From NCBI RefSeq assembly GCF_002999335.1, contig NW_020312123.1, positions 19,144 through 83,143 of the forward strand: 64,000 bases of DNA, given 5' to 3'. Position numbers and translations under genes: made by a program. Shown here one piece after another: positions 35,461 through 45,751 of the stretch. A model generated the notes under the pieces. That model did not search any database. It was given only the letters and a program-made list of their open reading frames with translations, and was not told where the DNA came from. The stretch is from Cyclospora cayetanensis (lineage: Eukaryota; Apicomplexa; Conoidasida; Eucoccidiorida; Eimeriidae). The stretch's first letter is position 1, and every line of letters starts with the position of its first letter.

Positions 35461-38400
35461 TTATTCTGAGCTTAGGAGCAGCACAACTATGCCTATCGTT
35501 GTTGTCCCTAGGCCTCTACAGCCCCTAAAGGCGCTGGCTTTACACACTCTGGCTCTTTCCTCCTGCATGGCTCGCTTCCTTTCATCGTCCTCCGCCGTCT
35601 GTTGGCGCTCCGAGCTGCCTGGATACTGCATAGCCTGCACCGCAAGGAAGCCCAAGCACACACGTACAACGCTGCTGGAAGCGCAAGCCTGCGTTGCTTC
35701 TGGAGCTTCTGTTGCAGCAGTGCGCGTGAAGCCGCCACGGGCTTGCCGGGGGTCCTTGCAGCTGAGGCTGCTCAGAAGGCGCTGCCCTGTAGCTGCTAGG
35801 ACAGCTGGTGCTCCTCTGCCTCTTGGTGCTACCTTGACAGCGTCATTGTACAGATCCAGGCAAAAGGTTATGCGACGGTGGAAGGCCTTCTGTGGCTCGT
35901 TGGAGGCGTACAGGTCAACACTTGCCTGAGCAGCAAAAGCAATGGGGCACAAACAGCACCGCAACAGCGCCGGCGCATGCACCCATGGCCTACTAAAACG
36001 AGGGCAAGTCACTCCTTAGCAGTCAAGGACCACTTTGCTGCTCGTGAGACGCCGAGGCAAGCGTAATTCCGAGGGCAGACATGCTACATCCCGCGCAAAC
36101 GCTCCCCTCAAAAAGCTACACGTGAATGCACGAACGCGGGAGTCGCCGCTTCGTGAAGACCATGCTTGCTACACCCCCCAAACACGCACTTTAGACTCAA
36201 GAAACTGTTTGTCATGGTTTATAGTAGCGTCAATAACTCTATCCAAGATAGCCTTGGCAGACACAGCCTCTGCCTCTTGAGGCGAATCCAGTCCCAGCTT
36301 TAAAGCGATGTCCTTCTGTAGAATGCGCGGCAGCAGAAACACACATGCACACATACAGATATACACAAACAGATGTACACGCATACACGCAGTGATATGC
36401 ACATATATATATATACACATACAGATATACACACATACAGATATACACACATACAGATGTACACGCATACACGCAGTGATATGCACATATATATATATAC
36501 ATACAGATGTACACACATACAGATGTGCAGACATACAGATATACACAAACAGATGTACACGCATACACGCAGTGATATGCACATATATATATATATACAC
36601 ATACAGATGTACACACATACAGATATACACACATACAGATATACACACATACAGATGTACACATATACAGATGTACACACATACAGATGTGCACACATAC
36701 AGATGTACACACATACAGATGTACACACATACAGATGTACACACATACAGATGCACACACATACAGATGTACACACATACAGATATACACACATACAGAT
36801 ATACACATATACAGATATACACACATACAGATGTACACACACACAGATGTACACAAATACAGATGTGCAGACATACAGATGTACACACATACAGATGTAC
36901 ACACATACAGATGTACAGACATACAGATATACACACATACAGATGTACAGACATACAGATGTACAGACATACAGATGTGCACACAAACAGATATACACAC
37001 ATACAGATGTACACACATACAGATGTACAGACATACAGATATACACATATACAGATATACACACATACAGATGTACACACATACAGATGTGCACACATAC
37101 AGATATACACACATACAGATGTACACACATACAGATGTACAGACATACAGATATACACATATACAGATATACACACATACAGATGTGCACACATACACAG
37201 ACCCATACATATACATACACGCAGAGAGACACCGATACTCATCCACATGCGCGCATTTGCTCAAACTGCAACAGAAGAAGACGCAGAGCACCACTCCCAC
37301 AGAACCACGAAAGCAGCACAAGAAAATAAAGCCGACCGCAGCCGTATCAGTGTCAGTGGCACTACGCGCGGCAACTGACGAAGTAAATTCTCGAGTAGGA
37401 GAGGGAAATTATTCGCAGCCCGGCCCGAATGACGTTCTGATGCAGCCTGCGAAGTAGAGTGTACGTGTCGTCTAGCCTAAAGCGTTGCTCGTGCTGCTGA
37501 AGCACTGCAGCGAACGCATGCAGATCACCGCTTCGCACGGCCTGAGAAGCGTAAACATACAAAGCAGACAATGCAACAGACGTCAGGAAACTCAGAGGGA
37601 ACTCTCCTCTCAACAAATAGTTCCTGCCAGTGGCGCGGCCGGTGCCTATATATATGTATATAAATAGCTATGTGCATTGACACACATAAACACACACACA
37701 CATACACATACACAAACACATACACACACATACGCACACATACACACATATATACACACATATATACACACACACATAGTGCTGCTCTTGTGGCTGCCTG
37801 CGAAGCGCACCAGTACGATGTCTCTGTAGGGGACAAGCTCTGCGTGCATGTTTTGCTTATTGAAGAGCGAACGCTCAGGAATATCCCCCATAAGCAGCTC
37901 AACGACGATGCATTTCTTGAGGGCCTGGGCAAGAGACACAGCGAGAAGAAGGAGAGGGAGCGCAGGTGTTTGCTCATCGCGCTGCAGCAGCTGCTGCTAA
38001 TTGTCTTGCATCTCTTCAAGGAGGAGCCGCAAGCAGCAGCAGCTCACACAGGGTACGACTGCCCTTACACGCATAAAGGCGCCACAGGGAATGCAAAAAC
38101 GCAACGGGAGAGCCGATGTCTTACCGCCAGTCTAAATCCCCTGGCTACTGCTGACTGCTGCGGAGCCTTGCGCAAGGCAAGCTGCAAATGCGAGAAGGCT
38201 GCCCCATACTCCAAACGAGCTGCCTGGATTTGACCTGCAGCGCCAGCGGACGAAGCAGCAGGAGACACAACAGTGCAACGAAGAAGTCTCTCTCACTCAC
38301 AGCTCAAGAGACACCGAGAGCCGGCGAAACTAAGGCGAAAGACGTCCGTTCAGGGGCCTCCCGAAAGGCTGCGGCAATGGACTCGGCTGCAGAGCCATCG

Positions 38401-38714
38401 GCAATATTACGCAGTCAGCAGACAGCACCATTCCCACGAGCCGCACGAACGCAGACTACTACAGCAGACGGCACCAGCAGCAGTAGCCGTGCATGTCAGC
38501 AAGAGAGAGGGCAGTCGCAACTGCAACTGCAACGAACCCAGGTAGTACAGATAACGCGCATGTTGTGCATTTGACTGAAGGCCCTCCGGGAAGCCTGTTT
38601 TCTGCACCTGTGTGACAAGGAAGCAAATGCATATCACAGAGATGCTGGAAGTACAGCATTTGGAAAGCCCTGTGCTGCGGGCAGGAAATCTGCAGCTTTT
38701 GTCAAAACAAGAAA

Positions 38715-38792
<78 letters not shown>

Positions 38793-40505
38793 TGCACGGG
38801 GAGATGTCGTGCCCGAGGGAGGAGCAACAGATCTTGACACTTCAGTCTTCAACAGCAGAAAAACCGCATGCAGCAGAAATACCAGTTTTAGAGCCACGTC
38901 ATATTGTTTGTTGGAAACAAACAGCCGCAGCAATAAGTTCAGAAGGGTGGCCTGCGTCATGATGTCTCGCCTAGCACTCGCCGTGCGGTAGGCAGCAAGG
39001 TACTCCCTGAACAACATGCGCAAGCCTCTCTTCCAACTTGCTGCTAGAGCCAAGGATGCAGCATATGACGAAAGACAGCAAGCGCGTGTGGCGGCAGGTG
39101 GGAATGGGGAGAAGGCAGGAAGGGCTGTGCCTCAGCAAAAGATCCTAAACCTGAACCTTCTACCGCTTGACCTCTATACTGCCCCCCCCAGCCACAGCAA
39201 AGGCTTTCCTCCCCTCTCGCTTTCCTCCCCTCTCCCTTTCCTCCCCTCTCCCTTTCCTCCCTTCTCCCCTGCTTACGCGCGGCAATCGCAGGCTTGCCCT
39301 GAAAGCTCGAGAGATCTGCTATGGAAGAACCACGCCTTGGCAGCTAGTCTGTCAAGTGACCGCCTGTCATGTTGTTGCACTCGCTCGATGAGGATGCAGC
39401 TGAACTGCCACGCCTGTTCCCACTGCTGCTGCTGCTGCTGCTGCTGCTGAGGACGGTGGTCTAACAGCAGCAGCAGCACGAGAGTCGACAGTAACACCTC
39501 TGCCTCCGGGAGACAGCAGAGGAAAGATGCCGCGCGAAAAGCTTGCAGCGCTTTGCTGCAGCCGCCTCCAGCTGCCGCATCCGTCTCTTCTGCTGTCTCT
39601 TCACCTTCTAGACACCGTTTCTGCTGCTGAGGGACCTGTCGAAAGGGAGCGCACAAATCACACACCGCAGCGGCGATGCGACACTTTCACATGTTGCAAG
39701 AGACACGCATGGGGAAAGCATGTTCTTCGAGCTCTGCATGCGTCCTATGGGATGCCGCGTGAGTAAGAGCCGCTGCTCTATCGTTTCAGCACGCAGAAAA
39801 GCTCAACGTCTCAAAGGCCGGCAGAAAATACACCAAAGGAAGTTGAAGATGCGCCGCTCCGCATTTCCCTTTTCTCCCCCCCACGGGCTTTACACATGTG
39901 CCAGCGATGCAACAGAGACTGCCGGTGCTGTGCATTGCATCCTTCGTTTCCCCCCTTTTCCCTCCCAGAGGCCACGTGGAGACGGCGGAGGGGTAGAGTT
40001 GTCAGCTTACGCCGTCCGTTTCCATGTCTGCCTCCTTGCTCTGCCTTTCCTTCACAATTAGCTCAAGAGCTTCCTGCAGCTTCTGCCAGAAAGCAAGCGT
40101 GTTGGGGGGCAGGTGGCTTAAGTGCGCGTACGAGTTGCCGCTAGATGTGCTACTCCTTGCCTTGCAATTACCGCTGGCCTCTCTTTCCTGCAGTTGCTGC
40201 ACCAGTTGTTGCTGCTTCCAGAAGAGCAGGGAGCAAACCTGCAGCAGCTCCACGGGGCACTGCTGCTGCTGAAGCCGTAGCTGCTTGAAGCGTCGCAGCA
40301 TGCGCAGCGTGTACCGGGTATCCTGTGTCTCGACGGCATCCCTCAGAAGCACCAGAGAGGTCAGCAGTAACTGCAGGTACCGCTCTTTGGTGTCTGCGGC
40401 TGCTGCTGCCGTTTGCGCTCCTGCCTCTGTTGATCCTGCTGCTGATGGCGTCGCAGCACCAGCCCCATTGGACCCGGAAGGCTTGTGGATCCCGTCAGTA
40501 GCCAT
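35461..40505 (-). CDS. RPN3: 26S proteasome regulatory lid subunit RPN3 (PSMD3)
   Basis: This is a PCI-domain subunit of the 19S lid. Ten exons join in phase: 40505-40011, 39635-39277, 39006-38883, 38607-38538, 38234-38125, 37924-37811, 37541-37380, 36315-36190, 35925-35833 and 35634-35461, giving about 608 residues. Family signatures in order: CLPEAEVLLSTLVLLLLLD and DRLAAKAWFFHSRSLEL (exon 2); TQATLLNLLLRLF (3); ARYLYYLG (4); LQLALRKAPQQSAVARGF (5); VVELLMGDIPERSLF (6); DDTYTLLRRLHQNVIRAGLR then IISLSYSRI (7); ALKLGLDSPQEAEAV and ATINHDKQF (8); EPQKAFHRRITFCLDLYND (9); AMQYPGSSERQQTAEDDERK (10). The N-terminus is Ala/Ser/Thr-rich and Gln runs interrupt exons 1 and 2. The C-terminal end is uncertain: the frame runs on to 35461, but a GTGTGT donor within exon 10 could lead to another exon with the acidic tail expected of this family. 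Confidence 0.93.
36330..37240. repeat. 16-bp minisatellite filling RPN3 intron 7
   Basis: About 0.9 kb of tandem units close to GTACACACATACAGAT, with variants (ATAC, GTGC, GTACAGAC). The left part also holds three copies of a longer GCATACACGCAGTGATATGC plus AT-rich block, spaced 83 and 97 bp apart. The period of 16 rotates through all codon frames, so very long open frames appear on both strands. It lies wholly between RPN3 exons 7 and 8. Confidence 0.95.
37655..37785. repeat. CA/CATA repeat in RPN3 intron 6
   Basis: ACACATACACA-type dinucleotide-rich tract preceded by a short TATATA block, inside the intron between RPN3 exons 6 and 7. Confidence 0.85.
38716..38790. repeat. (GA)n microsatellite in RPN3 intron 3
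   Basis: Nearly pure GA run of about 70 bp inside the intron between RPN3 exons 3 and 4. On the transcribed strand it is a CT run. Confidence 0.95.
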
Positions 40506-41660
40506 GGCCGAGAGCCTGTGCTATTTTACACGGCCTGCCGTAAAGGTATCGCGGGCAGCTTGCAGAGAGTGAAGGCGCGAGAGAGGGGAGGGGGGTGGGC
40601 GGGGGAAAGGAGGAGGGGGCTGTATGAGAGGCAGACAATGTCAGAAGTGCTCGAGCAGTAGAAGGTGACGTCGCTGCTGTTTCTGTTGCCGATGGACAAA
40701 CGGGTGAAACACCGGGCAGAAATACTGGGGGCTGCGGAGCAGCAACAGGGAGCTGTGTATAAACCCCCGCTACACTGGAAGGCAGAAGGAATTAATATTC
40801 TGTGCCTGCTGAAACCCTAGTTATTTATTTTTATTAGCATTATTTTCAGCAACAGCCGCAGCTCCAGCAGCAACACGCCGTGGGCGGGCTGCGCGCGTCG
40901 GCGGCTTCTCTGCCGCACTCACCCTCTCAGCGCAACAAGAGTCGTCAGCAGGGGCAAGTAGTGTATTCCCCTGTCCCCTAAGCAGACGTAATTGTTTTCC
41001 TATCGCCTAAAGCCAGCGAGTCGGTGGGCCTTGTCCGCATATTCCCCTACCCGCACTTCGCCTCAAATCCAAGTACGCTTCAAACCCCAAGAACCCCCTC
41101 CCCCCGTTTCGAGCATTTCCACGATGAATGTCGTATCTGCACTCGGTGTCTGAACGCTCCTTTCCGTTTTCAATGTCCTAATCCTCAAGCATATTCTGAC
41201 GAAACTCCCTCGTTCGCGCCTTATTCCCAACGAGGTGTAAGTCTTTCATAGTCTTGAGTTCGATGGGCCACGTACTTTCCCTAAAACGGCACAAGCGCTG
41301 AGGTGCCTGCTCGAACTCGCATGGACGGCTACTGAGATATGCCCACACGCAAAGGAATACACGTTCTAGAGTAGTATCCAATGATTCAGGCTCCTGTGAG
41401 TACGTGCTGCACGCTGCTGAATCCCCCGAACTTGCGCAGCGGGATTGTTCCAGGGTTGCTGATGCCAACACTCAACTACAGACACCCCTAAGAATAGCAC
41501 GAAAGAAATACATCCTTCATAATACAGGCCCCTAAAACGCATATATGAGTTCTTGTTGACTGTCTGTGATGGTGGTAGGCTACCCTTCAACGCTATCTAC
41601 TACCCTAGTAATAAATCTAGCAAGGAAATGTGAAGAACTGTCTGATCAGTTTGTCTGTGT
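40506..41660. other. RPN3 upstream region and start of AT-richer island
   Basis: The first few hundred bases are presumed RPN3 promoter and 5' UTR. From about 41.0 kb base composition becomes more even, and CAG runs disappear. A plus-strand frame at 41024-41251 contains clustered Cys (ECRICTRC) and could be a remnant of the retroelement gag region, but this is weak. Confidence 0.4.
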
Positions 41661-41667
41661 CGCCGGC

Positions 41668-42600
41668 GCATCGTATATATTGCAGAGTGTTGTTAGCTGG
41701 ATACAGGAAGATGCGATGGTGTGTGTATCTGCGCTGGACGGTGCGTGCAAACTGGCAATGAAAGCGCACAGTGCTTAGAGGGTGCAGCAACGCGCGCCCT
41801 AGCTGTCCCCTCTACCTCATGTCATAATTCTCAAGGTCGAGGCAGGGAAAGGGAGATGCCCTCCTCAGGCTTCAATTATCCTTCGTTTAACAGCAAGAAA
41901 GGGGAAATGCCAAGAAGGGGCTCGGGGATGTGCTAAATAATGACGATTTGTCAACAGGCTGGCCATCTGGTTGTCGTCCAGAACACTGAGTTGCCTTAAT
42001 GCCAGAGTCGATCACACACTCTGTTCGGGAAATCAGAAGCCCTCATGGCACGAAAAGAGGTTGAACGACAGGCGCACAATTTGTTGAAAGAATTAGGCGT
42101 GCAGGAAGCGACCAGCACCTTTTGCATCATCCAGTACCACCGCCCCAAAGCGACGGGAGGTGGCGAATGTGCATTAACTTGAAGTCCCCTAACAAACTAT
42201 GTGTGAGGCAGAGCTTCCCACTGCCTCATCTTGGTGAAGCCCTGGACAAATTACGTCACTCGACAGTCCTTCGGCTGTTCGCCTTCAGATATGCTTTTCA
42301 CAAATCCCCATACCGAGATCACAGGCACAAAAAAGCACGACAAGCCCGCACTAGAGAAGTGAAGTATACCTCTATGCGCCCTGGGCTCGTTGATGTTCCA
42401 GCTGAGCGCCATCAACAAGCTGCTTGGGAGTTCTAGGGTTATCAAGGAAGGATGGATGCCTGTCTACAAGCACAAGCATGAGTCCTTTATATTCAGCCAA
42501 AACGTTAAGGAGCACCTACAGCATCTAGGGGGTGTGCTTTAGGTGTTGCGGGACAAGCAGTGGTATGTGGAACGGCGGAAGTGTTCAGCTTAATTAGAAC
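41668..42600 (+). mobile_element. Decayed Ty3/gypsy-type retroelement, protease and reverse transcriptase remnant
   Basis: The reverse-transcriptase part is recognisable. A fragment near 42058-42110 has EVERQAHNLLKELGV. After a frame change, 42122-42300 has DGRWRMCINLKSPNKL then FPLPHLGEALDKLR, matching the family's 'kkDGsWRmCvDyr.LN' and 'yPlPridelld.L' blocks. Further on, about 42475-42590 has SFIFSQNVKEHLQHLGGVL, then an in-frame stop, then QWYVERRKC, matching the region after the YxDD motif. The YxDD itself is not visible. The upstream stretch 41680-41855 is similar at DNA level to a protease-like fragment on the opposite strand at about 43466-43640. Frameshifts and stops show it is dead. 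No LTRs or target-site duplications were found. Confidence 0.7.
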
Positions 42601-43440
42601 AATTGTGTTCTTGATATTAGGTGTGTTGCCTGCAGGATTTGAATAAGATCCAACAAAATTTGAAGCACGAAGCCGTGGCCTTGACCTATACGTACTATCA
42701 AGGAAGCTTAGCGGTTCTATGGGATGAAATCTTCATGCCGACACTATTAACTGTATGTGGGTCTGCTATATGTCCATATGTATCAGAAGGCTTAGGTGTT
42801 CCAGCCTCGAGTAGAATCCAAAAACTTGCTTTTATGCTACCGCATAAATTGGTGAGTTAGGGCATGCGTGAAGGCTTGAAAGGTAAGAACTATTGTAGAC
42901 AGACGAAATTCGCTGAATTGATGACCCTCCGTCTTCAAAAAGCCAGCCACAAGAAGCATCTTTTTTTTCATCTGTGGGGTACAAAGCGGGGTACTCTACC
43001 CCGCTGATATATTTTTCGAGTACTTGACCATATATTTCGTCATCATACTTACAGGTCCGCATTGCCCCATACGCTGATCCAAAACCATTTTATCGGCTGA
43101 TAAATCATGCTTTTTTAACTTGGTATGAAGCTACCGCGTTTACATCAGCTTGCACGGCGCCCCTGCTGTCCCAATTGGCGTTGTGCCACCCTCTGCTGTC
43201 ATCGCTAGAAGGACTTTGATAGACTTTTACTCTTTGCCAGGGGTGATCAGATGATTAAATGACTCGATTGAAACTAGGCAGCTGTTGTGGATAAACCTAT
43301 CGTTCCACTGCATCCACAGCCAGTGGATGAGCAGGGAGGGGCTGCATCTTACCATGCCGTGTTATTGACTGTAGCGCTTCAACTAGTCTTTTAGGAGGAA
43401 GCTATTTAGCTCCAGACTAAATGGGAGCTTGATGGAAGGC
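42601..43440. other. AT-richer island between retroelement fragments
   Basis: No CAG runs and no intact gene. A plus frame at 42621-42860 and a minus frame at 42832-43062 are open but unrecognised; they may be further decayed retroelement sequence. Confidence 0.35.
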
Positions 43441-43640
43441 TATTGAATTTTTCGCCAACGCATTTCGTTTCCCCGCTCTGCCCTTCAGGACATGAGGTTG
43501 CGCGTTGCTGCAGCCTCAAAGCAGTAGCAGCATTCATAGCCAGTTGCATGTAGCGTCCAGCGTAGATGTATACAGCACTGCGTCTTCCTGTATCTAACAA
43601 TATTCTGCAATACATAATGTTGAGGTACACGCTACATGTA
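43440..43640 (-). mobile_element. Inverted retroelement fragment with protease-like motif
   Basis: On the minus strand a frame reads CRILLDTGRRSAVYIYAG, resembling the LLDTG active-site region of retroviral-type aspartic proteases. By eye, 43490-43605 aligns with the plus-strand stretch 41690-41850 in inverted orientation (shared blocks include TTGCAGA-GTTGTTAG, ATACAGGAAGA, CGCTGGACG and GCAGCAACGCGC). This indicates two related elements inserted in opposite directions. Confidence 0.55.
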
Positions 43641-44641
43641 GCCCAAGTCGTTACCGAGTTGATTTGATGGGTTATGTAAACACCAAAGTCAAGATTAGGC
43701 CTCAGAAAATTATTCGATCAGCCGCATCACGATAAAAGTGCTACATTTGGATTAGGCAAAAATGTACCTCGCAGTCCAGCGTTTGCCCATACGGAACGTG
43801 CGCTTGTTCCACAGGATTTACAGCAAAGACAAGGCAAACAACGGCGATCACGCAAGAGGAGAGAACCTGTAGCATATAGTTGCACATTTATCAAGAGCTC
43901 AACCCCGTCAAATGCAAAGTCGAGTCAAAGCAGCCTGGACATAGACTTGATGAACCCTATGCCCGGGCACTTCTTCTGCCACACCTGCATTCCCCATCCG
44001 CAGATTCCCCCCAAAATATCATAAAGCACCTGATTAGCTTCAAACAGTGCAATAGTACGACTTACTTGATTGCCATTATTATTAGACACGTTTTAAAGCC
44101 TCATTGCAAAACCCGTCCTAGCGAGCTTCCCCCTTCACTGCCCATCAGTGCCACTAGCGGTGGCGGCGGCAGAATTTCCGGCATGAGCGAGTGCACCGAG
44201 TGGAAAGTGACTCCCCTTTGCAGCACGTTTAAATGCGGACTGATATATAGAGATAAATAGAGGGAAGACAACGCGTGGACGAGGTAGATGTGCGCTGCAA
44301 TGGCAGTGGCCAGTGTGGCTGTTACCGCTGCACTGCGGCGGCTGCCATGCCATCATGCCGACCCGGGCAGCTGCTGGCGCAGCAGCAGCAGAAACAGCAG
44401 CGGCCTGGACGTACCAGCAGCCTTTAGAATGCTGCGGGGTCTCTTTCGTGTCTTTAATAAATGATTCATGCTGCAGCGGCAAATGACCAAAACAGCTGTA
44501 TAAGTCTCTACAAGACCGCGTTCTTGTGCAGTTTGCCTGCTGCTACTGCTGTTGCTGCGCCATCCTCTGCTGCTGCAGTGGCCCCGCCCCGGCAGCTGCC
44601 GCTGCTTCCGCTGCCTCTCCGTCACATCTCTTCTTTTGCAG
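43641..44641. other. Region without a supported gene
   Basis: The left part continues the AT-richer island. CTG/CAG runs resume from about 44340. No feature with family similarity was found. Confidence 0.4.
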
Positions 44642-45009
44642 CCTTATGTAACTGTCTTTTTTTGGTCAAGTGATCTCCTTGGTGCCTGTGCCTGCCGCAG
44701 CGAGCCGACGCGGCGGCAGCGGCAGGCACCGCAGGAGCTGGACGAACTGCGGGGTCTCGCTGATTGCCGCATCGCTGGTTCTTCTCGCCACTCTGCGAAC
44801 GCTCGCAAGTTTCAAAGACCGGCGCTTTGCGCAGCAGCGGCGTGGAGAGACGAACAGCAGCCTCTGCAATCAGAAGTGGCATCACGACAACCAGCAGCGG
44901 CAAGGCTGTGCCGCTTCCACCTCGTCTCAGAGTCGCACCGTTCGTCGGACTGCGGCGCAGATCACATCTTCCCCACTTTCGGAGCCTCCTCCCCTCTCCA
45001 GCAGCAGAA
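44642..45009 (+). CDS. Candidate internal exon of an unidentified gene
   Basis: Between a TTTTGCAG acceptor (ending 44641) and a GTTAGT donor (at 45010), one plus frame is open and has a balanced composition: it starts PYVTVFFWSSDLLGAC and contains QELDELRGLADCRIAG and RFHLVSESHRSSDCG. No start codon, partner exon or family was identified. It could belong to an unrecognised gene or be chance open sequence, since both other plus frames and one minus frame are also open here. Confidence 0.25.
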
Positions 45010-45500
45010 AGGTTAGTAGGGGCAGTGACACCCGAGCACTGGGAGTGCGCCCGTCCAGGCAGAGGCTCAGTGCCTGCCCTCAAACAGCATAGCATCTCCC
45101 TTAGTTGCAGTTCTCGAGGTCGAACGGATGGCCTCGTCTTCGCGGTTTCAGCGGCGGCTTCAGTAGCGTGTCTTATCCAGCAGCAGCTGCAGCTGCAGCA
45201 CGACCCCCTTGCCGCCTGTAAACGACCACAGTCCTTGCCGCAGCATTTGCATCCTCTCTTGCGGCTGTGCAGTGCCTCGACCAAGCGCCCACTGTTCAGA
45301 GCTTTTCTTCCAGTGGCCTCTGCAGAAACCGTCACGTCTCCGCATTGCGAGGTGTTCGGCGCGTCTTTAAATTCGGACTAGGATTTGGGCGAGACGCTTC
45401 ACATTGTTTCCTCCGATACTCGAACAGTGAACCGAAGAAAAGCCCCTTAAAAAGGTTTTTTTCTACACGGCCAAAGACGTCTGTGACTGGCGCTGAACAC

Positions 45501-45545
45501 AGACACAGACACACAGACACACACACACACACACACACACACGAA
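45501..45545. repeat. (AC)n microsatellite upstream of LARP gene
   Basis: ACACAGAC units followed by a pure AC run of about 26 bp, about 210 bp before the chosen LARP start codon. Confidence 0.9.
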
Positions 45546-45751
45546 CGAACGTCGCTCTCGCGTTTCCACAGCGTCCAAGAAGCCTCCCCCTACATCGTCT
45601 TATCGCGCAGCGAAGGCAGCAGCAGCCGCAAATAGCGGCCCCAAAGAGGCGTTTCTCGCTCACGACGTTCTTGACTGCTTTGTTCGTCTGTGCGTATATA
45701 CACCTAACCGCCAGGAGCTCCCAAGGCCGTTTCTCCCCTTTAAACCCTGCA

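Noticed and set aside
36169..37378. Open frames of 256-360 codons on both strands over the ACACATACAGAT array
   Set aside because: They are generated by the 16-bp repeat, which lacks stops. The RPN3 exons on both sides join in phase across it. Only the short exon at 36315-36190 inside this span is coding.
44622..45335. Minus-strand 237-codon Cys/Arg-rich frame
   Set aside because: Composition matches antisense of GC-rich plus-strand sequence; no motif, start context or splice sites support it.
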